64,000 bases of DNA, from positions 1 to 64,000 of the forward strand of contig LLCB01000245.1 in the NCBI GenBank assembly GCA_001414345.1, read 5' to 3'. The translations under genes were made by a program, and so were the position numbers. The stretch is from Hymenoscyphus infarciens. Its lineage: Eukaryota > Ascomycota > Leotiomycetes > Helotiales > Helotiaceae. This document shows, in pieces, positions 1 to 11,946 of this stretch. The notes beneath the pieces were generated by a model. The model had not been told where the DNA came from, ran no database searches, and was given only the letters and a program-made list of their open reading frames with translations. Numbering within the stretch: position 1 is the first letter of the stretch; each line of letters begins with the position of its first letter.

Positions 1-446
1 GACTAAATAGTATCTATTAAATAGAAACTATAATTCTTTAGTATTCTTATAGTCTTTATTTAATAAAGACTAAATAGTATCTATTAAATAGAAACTATAT
101 TTCTTTAGTATTATTATAGTCTTTATTTAATAAAGACTAAATAGTATCTATTAAATAGAAACTATATTTCTTTAGTATTATTATAGTCTTTATTAAATAA
201 AGACTAAATAGAAACTATTAAATAGAAACTATATTTCTTTAGTATTATTATAGTTTTTATTAAATAAAGACTAAATAGTCTCTATTAAATAGAAACTATA
301 TTTCTAAGAGAATTAGTATTCTTATAGTCTTTATTTAATAAAGACTAAATAGTATCTATTAAATAGAAACTATATTTCTTTAGTATTCTTATAGTCTTTA
401 TTTAATAAAGACTAAATAGTCTCTATTAAATAAAGACTATCTAACA
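1..446. repeat. AT-rich 67-bp minisatellite, about 6.5 copies
   Basis: Tandem array whose units each begin GACTAAATAG. Units start at 1, 68, 135, 202, 269, 343 and 410. All full units are 67 bp except the fifth, which is 74 bp because of a 7-bp insertion. Each unit contains a near-perfect palindrome (TAGTCTTTATTTAATAAAG followed by ACTA), so single strands could fold into hairpins. The array runs off the left edge of the window, so its true length is unknown. No coding potential. Confidence 0.92.
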
Positions 447-1291
447 CGCCGATCCTTAGTCTAGAGACCTATCTAGGGTCGGATCTTAGTGTTCCGCGCG
501 TCTCTTAAATGGCTCATCCTCGGTTAACTCTATATGCGTGAGGTGCTCCCCAGCCTCATTAATTAGCACATGTGCTCAAAACATGGGAGCGGCAATTATG
601 AGACGTGTGCATACCGTGGATTGTTGTGGTATCTGAGAGATACTTCGATTGTTCCACAACAAACAGAGAAACCAACACATTAAGTAAGCTGGTCAAGAAC
701 AAAGAAGGAGATTTATGTGGAATGTTGGTTGCGGTTTATCGTACGACTTCTCCAATCTACTGACGAATTTTATTATCTTTGTAATATGTTGCCAATTGGT
801 TGTTGTACGAAGTGACTGTCGACCGATGTGACAAATGAGAGAGAAGTAGGAGCAAGTGACAGTCTAGAGGGTTGGCTACTTTTACATCCCGTCACCACGA
901 AATTTAGAAATCCAAGAAGCTTCGCGAGTCCTCGTCGCGAGATAGTGCCATGATAGTTTAGGCAACTACAAGAAATTATGAGAACTTTCTCATGTTGCGA
1001 AAAGACAAAAAGAAATGGCAAGGAAAGGATAAGGAGGCAGTGCAATAAAAAAAGTTATCCCCGCTCTCCCTTGCTGCTTCTTCTTCATCACGGACAACTC
1101 GAACTTTTGAAAGCAACTCTGTCTAGGTTTGTAGAATAAAAAAGGTATGATTGATTTGCTCTATTGTACTGCGCTTTAAAAGTACGAAATTAGTACTGTC
1201 CCCAATAACGCCATTTTGTCCAGTCTTGCCACCATCGCAATTGCCTTGAGGCTATCCATTCGCTTTTTGGCACACTTTATTCAACGCTCAA
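447..1291. other. Intergenic, no gene seen
   Basis: Unique sequence between the minisatellite and the 3' end of the SRP40 gene. The only open frame of any size (773-1045, minus) is short and has no recognisable motif. I see no RNA gene or repeat here. Confidence 0.6.
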
Positions 1292-2785
1292 TCAATCCTC
1301 AAATTTGATTCCCTTCTTTCCCTCAACGTCAATGAATCCACCCCGGTAGCTTCCTTTCTTCTTCTTGTTCTTCTCCTTGGTGAAGCCCTTGCCTTTTGTG
1401 ACAATGAGATCCTCGTGTGCCTTTAGAGCGTAGTCGTAGGGGACGAAAGCATTGCTTGCCAAGCGCTCGTCAACTTTGGTGTCTTTGGGAATTCGGGAGA
1501 AAGGGACGTTCGACTTCTTGAATGATTTCTTTGGCTCAGGAGGCAAGGGTGGGTCAATTTCCATCTTGACGATTTCTGTCTTGACAACCTTGACCTTCTT
1601 GCTCTTTTTGGGCTTTGAATCGACTTCGGAATCGCTTGAAGATGAGGAATCGGAAGAAGAGCTACTTTTCTTGGGAGCATCGGAGAGTGTGGCACTTGTA
1701 TCTGAGCTTCGGGGCACCTTCTTGTCATCATCATCAGAACTATCCTCGGAACTGGAGCTTTCGGAGCCGGATTCTGGCAATGCAGTCTTTTGCGCGAGAG
1801 AGTTGGTGGAGGAGTCTGAATCGCTGCTGGAGTCTGAAGAAGATTCGCTGTCCGAGGTTGAAGAAGGAGATTCACTCTTGGCTTTCTTCGATCTCTTCAC
1901 ATTCTTTTCTTCTTCGGAGGAGGATTCGGATTCAGAAGACGAATTGGATTCTGAAGATGATGATGATGATGATTCGCTAGCGGAGGGTGAAGCAGCCTTT
2001 GTTTTTGCCTTTTTCGTCTTTGGTGCCTCGTCTTCTGAACTGGAGTCGGATGCTAAAGAGGACTCGCTGCTGGATTCCGCTTTTCGTTTCAGGACATTGG
2101 TTTTCGATTTTGGTGATGGAGCCTTGACGACTGGGACCTCCTTCTCGTCATCCGCATCACTGTCTGAGCTGCTCGACGAAGCTGAGGACGATGAAGACGC
2201 AGACTTTCGAGAACCCTTCTTGACTGGCGGCGCATCTTCCATCTCCACATCGTCATCAGAGACAATGCTGTCGGAGCTTTCGGAGCTACTACTCTCACTG
2301 CTGCTGCTCTCAACCTTTGCCTTTGGCTTTGCTGCCTTGACGGGCTTCGTGGCCTTGGCTGCCTTGACACTGCTCTTTTTATCATCAATTACTGCGACAG
2401 GTGCTACCTTGATGTTTTTCGCTGCGACCCATTCATCGTAGATCGTATTTAGTGGGGGTGTGTCGGCCGCGCTCGATTCTGCTGGGACTCCTCGCTGTTT
2501 GCGCTCGGTAAGAAGGGTTCGACTTGTGCTTGTGAATTCGTGTTCAGCCAGGAATGCACCGACGAGATCGAGGAGCTTCGCAGGGGGTTTTGGTCCAGAG
2601 GAACCCTTGGAGGCATTCTTGAGGAGTTCGTCTGCGAGTTTCTTCTCTTGTTGACTTTTGTGGTTTTGGACCTGAGATTTGCCCGCGGCTTTTGGTTGCT
2701 CTGCGCCGTTTGGGAAAAGCCAATCTGCCTGGGGACGAGCTGGGGTTCTCCGCTTCCCAAGCTTTTGGGTGTTGGGGTTCGACAT
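1292..2785 (-). CDS. srp40: SRP40/Nopp140-like nucleolar phosphoprotein with LisH motif
   Basis: Single-exon gene of 497 residues. Family role (established): Srp40/Nopp140 proteins are nucleolar chaperones of box snoRNPs and are heavily phosphorylated on acidic serine blocks. Seen here: a LisH-type helix at about residues 68-100 (AKLLDLVGAFLAEHEF), a long middle of serine/aspartate/glutamate blocks separated by lysine-rich spacers (about 140-410), and a C-terminal SRP40_C block (about 430-497) with FSRIP, the NAFVPYDYA stretch and GGFIDVEGKKGIKFED. The ATG at 2785 was preferred over the one at 2869 because the extra 28 residues look like leader sequence. The N-terminal 65 residues before the LisH are longer than I expect for this family, so a more internal start is possible. 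The acidic repeats give a long shadow frame on the opposite strand that is not a gene. Confidence 0.88.
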   Translation of the reverse strand: MSNPNTQKLGKRRTPARPQADWLFPNGAEQPKAAGKSQVQNHKSQQEKKLADELLKNASKGSSGPKPPAKLLDLVGAFLAEHEFTSTSRTLLTERKQRGVPAESSAADTPPLNTIYDEWVAAKNIKVAPVAVIDDKKSSVKAAKATKPVKAAKPKAKVESSSSESSSSESSDSIVSDDDVEMEDAPPVKKGSRKSASSSSSASSSSSDSDADDEKEVPVVKAPSPKSKTNVLKRKAESSSESSLASDSSSEDEAPKTKKAKTKAASPSASESSSSSSSESNSSSESESSSEEEKNVKRSKKAKSESPSSTSDSESSSDSSSDSDSSTNSLAQKTALPESGSESSSSEDSSDDDDKKVPRSSDTSATLSDAPKKSSSSSDSSSSSDSEVDSKPKKSKKVKVVKTEIVKMEIDPPLPPEPKKSFKKSNVPFSRIPKDTKVDERLASNAFVPYDYALKAHEDLIVTKGKGFTKEKNKKKKGSYRGGFIDVEGKKGIKFED

Positions 2786-3627
2786 GATTGATCGTGGATC
2801 AATCTTGTCTAGTTGAAGTTGAAGGTTGGAGATGCGATGCCACCTCTGGGGAAATATTTTTCTTATCACTTAAGATAACGAGCTTTTTTCCCGCGCTAAA
2901 AATGTGGCTGTGCGTCAAGTCACTAGCCACTCCACATCCCAGCTGTTGGTTCTTTGCCAACCTGAGGCGTCAACTTTCGAAGCTATTCAGGTTTGTGCCA
3001 CTTCTCACTTCTTTACTTTGTGCTACTACATACTACCTATAGCACTATGTTATAGTAGAGTTTATAAGGCAAGAGCAGAGGTCTCACTGTTGATCAAGTC
3101 CATCTGTAAGAAAATGGAAAATCAATAAATCGAGTGGAGGCCAACTTGAAGAAGGCGAATTAAATATAGTTAATCACTTTCTTACTCGCTGCTAATTAGT
3201 AGGAGAAAGGGTGCCGTTGTAGCCATATTAGCCATATTCAGACGAACCTCACTAAGTTTTCTAAAGACTAATCCATTTTATAAATAATATTTTAACACGC
3301 TAAAGTGTCTAATTGAATCTCCGATATAAGAACAGCACTCGTGGCAGTACTCGACCACCATACTAAGCCTTTCCTCGCAGGGAATATCTGATCGCTCCTC
3401 GAACCTCGACCCTCGAAATCAATGGAACCTGCCTCACGCGCATGAAACCGTCGATGCGTCTCCCATCATTATCAAGGCCAACAAACTGCTGACGGGCAGT
3501 CCAATACCACCCATACGCATCGCCATGAAGCTGGAGCTTCACCACGACCAGCCTCCCAATTGCGCATACCCATAGATGACCGAACGGATATCTTGACAGC
3601 TTCGCCCACACGACGTGGCTCCGCCAA
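2786..3627. promoter_or_regulatory. Divergent promoter region of srp40 and sec3
   Basis: An 842-bp gap separates the start of srp40 (minus) from the start of sec3 (plus). Both promoters must lie here. It contains pyrimidine-rich and AT-rich stretches (around 3020-3330) but no element that I can name with confidence. Confidence 0.5.
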
Positions 3628-6600
3628 ATGGACGGGTCTTTGAATGGACCTGGCGGGGTCAACGGTACAAGCAATGGAATGAGTAGGGCAGAAAGGTTTG
3701 AGGATGAGAAGCGAAGGATTATCGAGACTTGCTTTGGCAAAAAAGATGAAGATGGATCCTGTGCGCCGCCCCCCTTGAGCCCCGTCTTAAAAGGATGTCG
3801 TGGGAAGCTATATACTAACCACCCGACAGTACTAGAATCATACATCACCCATATCAGAATCATCGAAGATGCGGCATACCCATCCGCCCCCCCTCCGTTG
3901 AATTCCAATCCAGCTACGAAGAAGCCCCGTCTCATTATCGTCGCGGTGCGCAAATCTGGGCGAGTCCGTATGCACAAGGCAAGGGAAAATGCCAACGGAA
4001 GCTTCTCAATCGGCAAGACTTGGATGCTCGATGACCTGTCGGGCGTAAAGTCTTTCGGGGGCTCAACGCCTACTACGCCAGAAGAAGAACAACACAAATT
4101 ATGGGCAGGGGGCAATGGATTTATCGTCAATATTGGGAAGCCGTATTACTGGCAAGCAAACACCCCGAAGGAAAAGCAATTTTTCATTGCAAGTCTCGTG
4201 AAGATCTTCACAAAATACACTGGAGGAAAAAATCCCGAACTTATTGGATTCGACCAAAGGGAGCGAGACCAGCTACTGGGTGTTTCTGCGGCCGCTGCTG
4301 CTCGACCCGTTCCGCCTTCACTGCAACCCGCTGCTGGTCCACCACCACCACGTTTAACTTTTGGCCAAACTCAGAATCGCCCACCGCCCCTACCCCAAGA
4401 ACGAGCTTTGCGTCCACAGCCTAGCCGTGATGGCATGCAGAGGACCTCCCCGGGGCCCGCGCCTCCTATGCCCCCTAGCGCAGCGTCATCCTTTACGTCT
4501 CAAACATCAAGACCTGCGTTGCGAAATCGCCGTGAAGGGTCACCAAGTGGGAGCATGGAGTCTGGCGCCACTGTTTCTTTGCAAAGTCCGCCAGTCTTGC
4601 GAAGACTGGCTGGTTCAAATCAGAGCCAAGAATCATTTGGAAGAGGGGATGATAATACTTCTTCAAATGTAACCCCGCGTTCTCGCGGCGGGACAAATGG
4701 ATCGCCTGCTCCTGGAAGATTTGGGGATCGTAGTATTACACCAAACTCGTTACGAGTGGGAACTCCAGACAGCAGTTATTCCAATGTCAAAGATCCCGTA
4801 ACCGATGTTCCACCTGTGCCAACACCTTTGGCGTTACCTCCCGAGCGACGTAGACCTCCAATAGCAAACCTTGGTGACTCTTCACGTCAACGTGGTCAAA
4901 ACACGAACGATGATATGATACCCGCACCATTAGCCAGCCCCGGAATGCGAAGAGAAGATTTGCGCCCACCAGTCCGTAATACTGAACGAACGCAGCCACG
5001 GGATTCAGATGAAGCTATGAGCAATTTGCCAGGGAACACCAATGGCTCTGGTAGGTCGGACAGACCTAGAAAATCGTCTGAATCTACTCCTAGAAAGTCA
5101 TCCGAATCTGCAGCCAGATCTGAATCCCTCAAAAGCTCGAATAGCGTACCTGTAGCAGCACCCATTCCATCCCCTGCCCCCCCTCCGACTGTGGAAATAC
5201 CAGAAGTTCCCAAGATTCCCGAGATTCCAGACACGCTATCTCCTGCCTCGCCAGAAGAACAAGCGCGTCCTGGGCTTGGCCCTATGATTAAGAAAAAGTC
5301 AAAGGGCGACGTAGCAGGTTCTTTCCTCAAGGCTGCAAAGGCTGCGAGTGCTTTCAATTCGTTCAAGCCGAGAGCAGGAGGTGCTGCTGACCGTCTCCGA
5401 GAGATGCAGGCAAAACAGACCGATGGACCAGATGGAATAACTGGCGTCGTTCCAGCCCCTTCCCTTGTGCGGGGTATGAGTAGTGACAGCACGAATTCGC
5501 CGACACCAGCTGCAGTATCCCCGGGAAAGTCACCCCGAAAGAATAAAGATAGTATACCCGAAGTGAAAATCACGGTTCCCACAACTGGGCGTCCTTCAAG
5601 CGTCGAAGCGCCTGCAAACCCATCCGCAGAAGTCGCTACTGTTGAAAAACCAAAGGCACGAGAGCCTAGGCGACCGAAACCGGTGTCTGAGACGATGCAC
5701 AAAGAATTGGCTTCTCTGGGGGTTGATTCCAGTATCCTTGGGGGTCGGGGCAGTGATTTGGTTGAGCTGTGGGAACAGTTTGGATGGGTGGGCGAAGGAA
5801 TTAGAACCAAGAACATGGACCAAATGCAGGACGAAATCGACCGAGAACTCAATAAAATCCAGGCCGGGGGTTGGTTATCGAGATTAGACGAGGAGGACGA
5901 AAGAATAGAAGGAATAAAGAGTGGTCTGGATAAATGTATCGAGGAATGTGATGAGCTCGATGGCTTGCTCACATTGTATTCCGTTGAACTCAGCGTAAGT
6001 TTGCTACATAATTTTGTTGATCAAATTGCTAACTTTTTAGACACTGAACGAAGATATTGCCTACATCGAGGCGCAATCACAGGGTCTGCAGGTCCAAACT
6101 GCTAACCAGCGTTTGTTGCAAGCAGAACTCAAAACCCTTCTCGATACGATTTCCATCTCTTCAGAACAGCTGGGTAGTTTGCGCGAGGCGTCTCTTGAAT
6201 CACCACGTGGTCTGGAGCAAATCGAGTCGTCATTGGTCACCTTATTCAAGGCCATGCTCACCATAGACCCTTCTCTCGGTCTCTCCGGTCCTCGGCGAAG
6301 CGAAGATGGAAGCGTGAATTCAGGAAAGCCAGGCGGTGGCTTCAATAACTCTGAGATTGGAAGCATGCGTGTTCTGCAAGAAAAGAAAGATGTATACAAG
6401 AACGAGAGTGTCTTGTTTCTTCGTCGCCTCAAACCATTTCTTCAAGTCAAATTTGGTGCTGCTATTGACGAGACCCGGAAGGCTCTGGAGCGTGAGAAGG
6501 GAACCAATCTTGCCAGGTCGGCAGGAAAAGCAAAACTTGATCCGCGAAATCATGAACTGGCTCGTGATATTCTTTGGAGGTATAGCCCTCTCATGTTGTT

Positions 6601-8182
6601 CTCTCGAGAGGTTGACAAGCCCGAATGGGAGGAGCTTATCAAGACATATGAGATGGTCTGCAAACCCCTCTACCAGGACGAGTTCAGAGATGCAGTGTTC
6701 TCTTGGAAACGAATTGCAAGGAAACCTACTGGTGATGAGGCCGACATACTTTTCACATCTCAAGTTGAAAAGCAAGAGCAAGGTATTGCTACTACGGCTC
6801 GAAAATTGACTGTAAAAAGAAGTCAAACTCTTGCCAAGAGTTTGCGTTCCCCAATCGGGGAGAACTCTAGCAAAACCTCCATCGACAAGGCAGACGGTCG
6901 TCTGCAGCCCCACGAAGTGTTCTCGGGAGCCCTTGATGAAATGATACCAATAATGAGCATGGAACAGAATTTCATTGTGAACTTCTTCCACGTCACTTCC
7001 CTCGAACAGTCGGACTTCCCAGATGCAGTCGCTGCTGCTCCGCCCGATAGAAGGCGGGGTGGGGATTTGAGAAAACCCCAAGTAATGGACCCCAACAGGG
7101 ATCTAGCAAAGCTTGTTGTTCAGTCAATGGAAGAAATTTATGGTTTCTTCCCAGCCGATATGCAAGCACTTGTTGACTGGTCAATTCAAGCAGATCCATT
7201 GTAAGGACCCCTCCCTGAACCAGGCAGATTTTTAATCATTATTTCATTCTAACAAAGTAATAGACAAGGTGTGGGAGTCATCGTTGCCATCGAACGCAAG
7301 CTCATCCAGTTAGAAGAGTCGAGCCAAGAATTCCTCGCCAAGACACTCCAAAAACTCCACACGAAACTCCTTGGACTCTTTATGAGGATCCTCGACGAAC
7401 AAATACGTGCAATTGAAGACACCAAAGTGAAAATAAAAAAGCGTAAAGGAGTCATTGCGTTCATTCGCATATTCCCCTCCTTCTCTCTTTCACTCGAAAC
7501 CATGCTCGCCTCCGCAGATGACCTAGAAATTCGAGAGACAGTGAACAACACCTATGTTCGAGTCAACAAAACCATGTTCGAATCTCTCAAGGTCATTGCG
7601 AGAGAAAACCCAAGCGCACAAACCTCTGGTAACGATCCAGAAGACAAGGAAGCCCTGAATTATCAGATCTTGCTGATAGAAAATATGAATCACTATTTAG
7701 AGGAAGTCGATGCTCGATCGAACCCGGTTCTCGAAGACTGGAAACAAAACGCCTCACAAGAAATGGAAGAACACATGTCCCTCTACCTCGGCGCCGTCAT
7801 TCGACGACCACTCGGCAAACTCCTGGACTTCCTTGAGAGCACAGAGAGTTTAATGCTTTCGCGTCAACCGGGAGAACCAGCTTCGAAAATCTCGGGGATG
7901 CCGAGTCATTCCAAGAGTACATTCAAGAAGATCCTTGCTGGGTATGATTCGAAGGAGATTAGACGGGGGATAGAAACTCTCAAGAAGCGAGTAGAGAAGC
8001 ACTTTGGGGATGCGGATGATCCAGGCTTGAGTCGGGGACTGGTGGCCAAGGTTGTGGGGAACTGTGAGCGGTACTATGAGAAGGTTGAGGATCGGATCTT
8101 GACTATTAGTCGGGATGTGTATGATGGGGATGTTATTGCCGAGTGGACGCGAGGAGATGTTTCGGCGGCTTTCAGGAAATAA
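3628..8182 (+). CDS. sec3: Exocyst complex component Sec3
   Basis: Join 3628-3760, 3830-5994, 6041-7200, 7264-8182, giving 1458 residues. Family role (established): Sec3 is the exocyst subunit that marks sites of polarised secretion through a PIP2- and Rho-binding N-terminal PH-like domain. Seen here: the N-terminal block MSRAERFEDEKRRIIETCFG, then LESYITHIRIIEDAAYP and IIVAVRKSGRVRMHKA of the PH-like domain, a long Ser/Pro-rich disordered middle, and a C-terminal Sec3_C region with a coiled-coil start (LDKCIEECDELDGLL). Introns two and three (46 and 63 bp) have GTAAGT and GTAAGG donors and close the frame. A further 69-bp intron at 3761-3829 is proposed. It is a multiple of three with no stop, so a naive model would retain 23 spurious residues in the middle of the PIP2-binding domain. 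Removing it restores GSLLESYITH. Confidence 0.93.
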
Positions 8183-8754
8183 AAAGGGGTGCTGCATGGG
8201 TGAGGATGTCATTGATGGGCGAGGGCACTTGTTTTGTTTGTTCCGGCTTTACTCAACCGTTTGACACAGAGCCTTCATTTAAGTTTCACTCACTCTTGTA
8301 TTTTGAGCGGAATTTTTCTTGCTTCTGGGACATGGCGTTAGGAGCTCGTCGTTCTTGGTTGTAAGCAGAGGAGACTTGTAACAATGTAGGAATATACCAT
8401 CGAGTAAATGCACATATATATAATAATCCAAAAGGTGTCTTGTGTGTTCTTACATCCTGACCTTATGGGTTTCTGTGGTAGAAATTGGTGAAAATGTAAT
8501 CCTCTAAATTACTAACTTCGACGATTAGTAGAGCTGAGGTTTTGATTGTAGCCGAGGAGAGGGAGAATAGAGAGCTTGGTAGGGCGATAGAAGAAGAGCT
8601 TGGAGAGGGTGAAAGAGGTAGGGACGAGGGTGAGAGGTGAGAAGCGAGAAATGAGAATTGAACCTTGAGAAGGAGAGAGGTGGATGGTGAGGAAAAGTTG
8701 GGCTTAAAATGAATTTTGGGGGAGTTAAGAGGGACGGTTAAGGAAGGTAGTTAG
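8183..8754. other. Intergenic, purine-rich tract
   Basis: Downstream of sec3. The stretch 8535-8700 is strongly purine-biased (GAGAGG/GAAGAG runs) on the plus strand. No gene or RNA was seen. Confidence 0.5.
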
Positions 8755-9312
8755 TTATTTGTTATGGGAATCTTGAGAGGGTGGTTGATGGAGGGGGAAA
8801 GGTTTGGGATTGAAAGGGATTTGTCTTTTTGGTTCTATATGTAAAGAGTTTTCCCTTCCTTTCGACGGCGAAGTCTTCACGTTCCCCATTATCATCCCCT
8901 CTCTTCCCACTTCCTCGATCACAAACTCTATATCCACTCGTCGCAAATAGATAGTCCTCAACCCACGCGCCCAGAGTTTCACGATCTTGCCGCAATAATC
9001 TTTCCGCTCCTCGGCGGAATCGGTGAAGGGATTTTGGGCGACTAGGTAAGCTGTTTTATAGTGTTTTTTCGAAAAAGCCTGTTGGAAGGTTTCCACCCTG
9101 GTCCGCCCTTTGATGTAATTTAGCAATGCAAAATCTTACATGTAGATAAGGAAAAAATATATACATGGCTAGCTCTAGGGTGTATTAATTGTTTTATGAC
9201 GAATTCTACTCGTACGAGGGCGGGGTCTATGTGGAATGTTTGGGCGTGAAGGTTGGCGATTGCTTGGGTTATTTTTGGGGTGCCGAGGGTCTCGTTGGTG
9301 GTAGAGAGGCAT
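8755..9312 (-). pseudogene. Tautomerase-like (cis-CaaD/MIF superfamily) gene, probably broken
   Basis: Two pieces on the minus strand resemble fungal tautomerase_3 proteins. The N-terminal piece reads ITQAIANLHAQTFHIDP then VRVEFV. The C-terminal piece (8755-9126) reads KKHYKTAYLVAQNPF, ERKDYCGKIVKLW and LRTIYL. An intron with GTATAT donor and TGCTAAAT branch could join them near 9110-9155. The problem is the start. ATG CCT CTC at 9310-9312 gives Met-Pro-Leu-Tyr, as expected for an enzyme using an N-terminal proline, but it lies in a different frame from the ITQAIANLH stretch, and a TAA precedes that frame. Either a small first exon was missed or a frameshift has broken the gene. Family assignment is by recalled pattern only. 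Confidence 0.38.
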
Positions 9313-10564
9313 GTTTATGATACTTGAGTGAGATGTTTGAATAAGATCTTCAGGTTTGACATCGTGGAGTAATTAGTGAGGTTATATATGAGGGGGTGAG
9401 TATTAGTGAAGATAAATTCTGGGTTGTGGCGCAGTTGTGAGGCGTTACCCCCGGACAATTTTTCCACTTTTTTCTTTACATATTGCCTAGTAGTTGACTT
9501 GGAATTGTACTTCTTTGGGGATGCTATTTCTATCAGGTAGCTTATTATACGGCTTTTTCTGAAGACTGAACCACTGTAATGCACCTTTTCGCTAAACAGA
9601 GATTTGGAAACGTCACCCTGGGTCGAAATTGTCCAAGATATATGGACGTAAAACAAGTGCGAATTACGTAGGGAACAAGAGCAGGCAGATGTCGACAGAC
9701 CTTCATCAGCCCCACGGGGGTGTAGTCATCATTTTTTGACTCGCTTAATTCTTGCCTACCTCTGACATGGGAGGTTCAGGAGAAACGAAAACTGTGATGA
9801 CTTTAATTGCACTTGATCACAGGGGGTTTCATCTCATTCCATACTTGGTTTGGTGAGATAAGGAAAAGTGATGCTCAACGTGGTTGAAGTAGGGATAGGG
9901 CATCGCTTATTCTTTTCAAACTACAATTATCTCCAAGTCGGTTAATGGAAATGAGGGACTTTGCTTCGATATAGGTACCAGGTATAATTCTCGTTTTTGT
10001 GCGATCACATCCATATGAGGCTGTGTTGTGGAAATGGGTTGGTTTCCGAATTCTATTCCTTCCAATGTACCAGCCTTCATCCGATAAGATCTGACCTTCT
10101 TGACAGAGCATGCTATTGATGCCTAAAATCCACTAGTGACTTGATGCCATGCACTCTTACATATACTGCGGGTGGAAGTAAGGCAGACCCTCACGATATC
10201 TTCGTGCGTGTAAGCGCAGCCTCGTGGTATTTTAGGCAATATTGGACACCGTCGGGCATCAAGAATAAGGGCTGCAGCTGTCGGTGTCAGACTCAATATG
10301 ATTCGATGCCGGCCTCTACCGGATTATGAGAGGCAATGTGTATGGCGAAACCATCTCATGGTGCTGCATCCAGCTGAGTTGGATTCAGTGAGGCTGTCAA
10401 CCGAAAAGCCACACACAATTTTAGGCCTATATCCATGAAGTCTTCCCCCAAGTTCCAACATACACAACAATTCTTTCACATAGCAAGTGGATGACTCTAG
10501 TATTTAATCCCCTCATCTCGGTGTTCACGCTGAGATTTGAACGCTATTACCCAAATTTTTTACA
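9313..10564. other. Intergenic, no gene seen
   Basis: Only short frames without recognisable motifs occur (for example 9315-9656 and 9875-10111, both minus). They could be decayed sequence. Confidence 0.4.
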
Positions 10565-11088
10565 ATGGTCAAGAATAAAGGAAAGATCGAGAAAACAGCC
10601 CATTCCTCCACTCCTTCCTATCCGTCATAATGGAGCGACTGGGTTTGGCAAGAAGTAGAGACTGGCAAGTATCGATATGGATGTTATCGACTTGTCGGAA
10701 AAGGTTTGGATCTGTGCTTTTGAGCTATTCTGTCACACAATAACACTCGTCAGATAAATATGAGTATCACTTCGCGGACGATAGTACCGCCTCTCAATAA
10801 ATCGAAACAGGTTCAACCTCGGGCTGTTCAGCGTTGCAATCAACGGATTCATCTTCTTCGTCATCTGAAAGTATCCCACAACCTCGCCAAGAGACAGTCG
10901 CATTGTATGGCCAACCATCCACAAGTGACAAACCCCAGCAGCAACTCGCCCACTTCTCAAATCAACACCACAGCTCAAGGGAAAGAAGCTTTGCCAATTC
11001 AGGGAAGAGTAACAGAGATACGAACTTCGGAATTTTTGAACATTGCACGAAAAACCCGCAACCCCACGGTCTTCTTAGAAAACTCTGA
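10565..11088 (+). pseudogene. Decayed small fungal WSDW-type hypothetical gene
   Basis: From ATG 10565 the frame reads MVKNKGKIEKTAHSS, then a TAA, then WSDWVWQEVETGKYRYGCYR. A candidate intron (GTTTGG donor to CGTCAG acceptor, about 10702-10752) leads to DKYEYHFADDSTASQ, another TAA, and then a Gln/Ser-rich tail to 11088. A tryptophan-rich WSxWxW head followed by a YxYxF stretch and a polar tail is a pattern I recall from short uncharacterised filamentous-fungal proteins. Two in-frame stops in otherwise coherent coding sequence point to a pseudogene. Function unknown. Confidence 0.4.
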
Positions 11089-11946
11089 ATTGGTGAGCAA
11101 GTTCAAACGAATTGAGACGAATAATGATATCGCTACCTACATCGCCAACGCATGGGCGAAAACGTTCCTATAATGTCATATTTCTTCTGTATACAGGTGC
11201 GCCGTGTACGCTCCTTTCGCAAGAGGTAAGAAAAGTTGAAAAACCGATGAAGCCCACAACTAATTTGGCACAAGGCTTGGGACCACCTTGAATTGAATAA
11301 CCGTCGGACTAATAGATATGGAGAAGTGGTAGACAAAGTAAAAATACGTGGGGTTGAGATACATGTCGAGAAGGCAGAAGAGAACTCGAAATTCGAGGGA
11401 ATCAATTTGCTGGGGCAGAACAGTTTAGTGAAGATGGAATCAACAGCCCTGAACTTCTTTTGGAATGAGGATAGGGTCGAGTTACTTTTTGATCGCGAAT
11501 ACGATCCAATCAAGGACCGACATAGGAGAAGGTAAAGCTTTCTTTCCTGGCAAAATCCGGATCCCTCACAATCGAGCGTCGTTCTTTAGTTTGCACAGCT
11601 CAATAGTTGATCTTGAATTTGATATTGATAACTATCACGTGTGCAAATATCATTTTTGAAACAGTTTACATACCTGCATTTTTCCAGAGAAGTGGACTGG
11701 TTGAGAGAAAATGGGAAAGTTCAGTGGCCTATTATACGTGCGGCTTCCCTTGGGGACGGGAAATTAAGAAGTATGATGCGACGCCTTGAATTGATTTTAA
11801 ATATTTTCTTTACCCCATATAAATTACATCGAACCACTCACAAATTTGAAGTTTCAATAGAAGTGGAGATGTTTTAATGGAAATCATACGTGCTATTACA
11901 TTACATAGTGGGTGGCATCTATCTCGATTTAGACCCTCCCCCTCGC
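11089..11946 (+). other. Unresolved coding-like fragments
   Basis: Two open stretches look partly coding: 11293-11535 (charged, ending DREYDPIKDRHRRR) and 11641-11877 (VDWLRENGKVQWPIIRAA, faintly ankyrin-like). A GTAAAG donor near 11533 and a TTTTTCCAG acceptor near 11690 would join them in frame. I do not recognise a family, and no start codon is convincing. Confidence 0.25.

Noticed and set aside
1452..2441. 329-codon acidic frame opposite SRP40
   Set aside because: A mirror of the serine/acidic repeats of the SRP40 gene. The minus strand has the LisH and SRP40_C domains.
4896..5972. 358-codon minus-strand frame inside sec3
   Set aside because: Shadow of the low-complexity Ser/Pro region of Sec3. 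No motif of its own.
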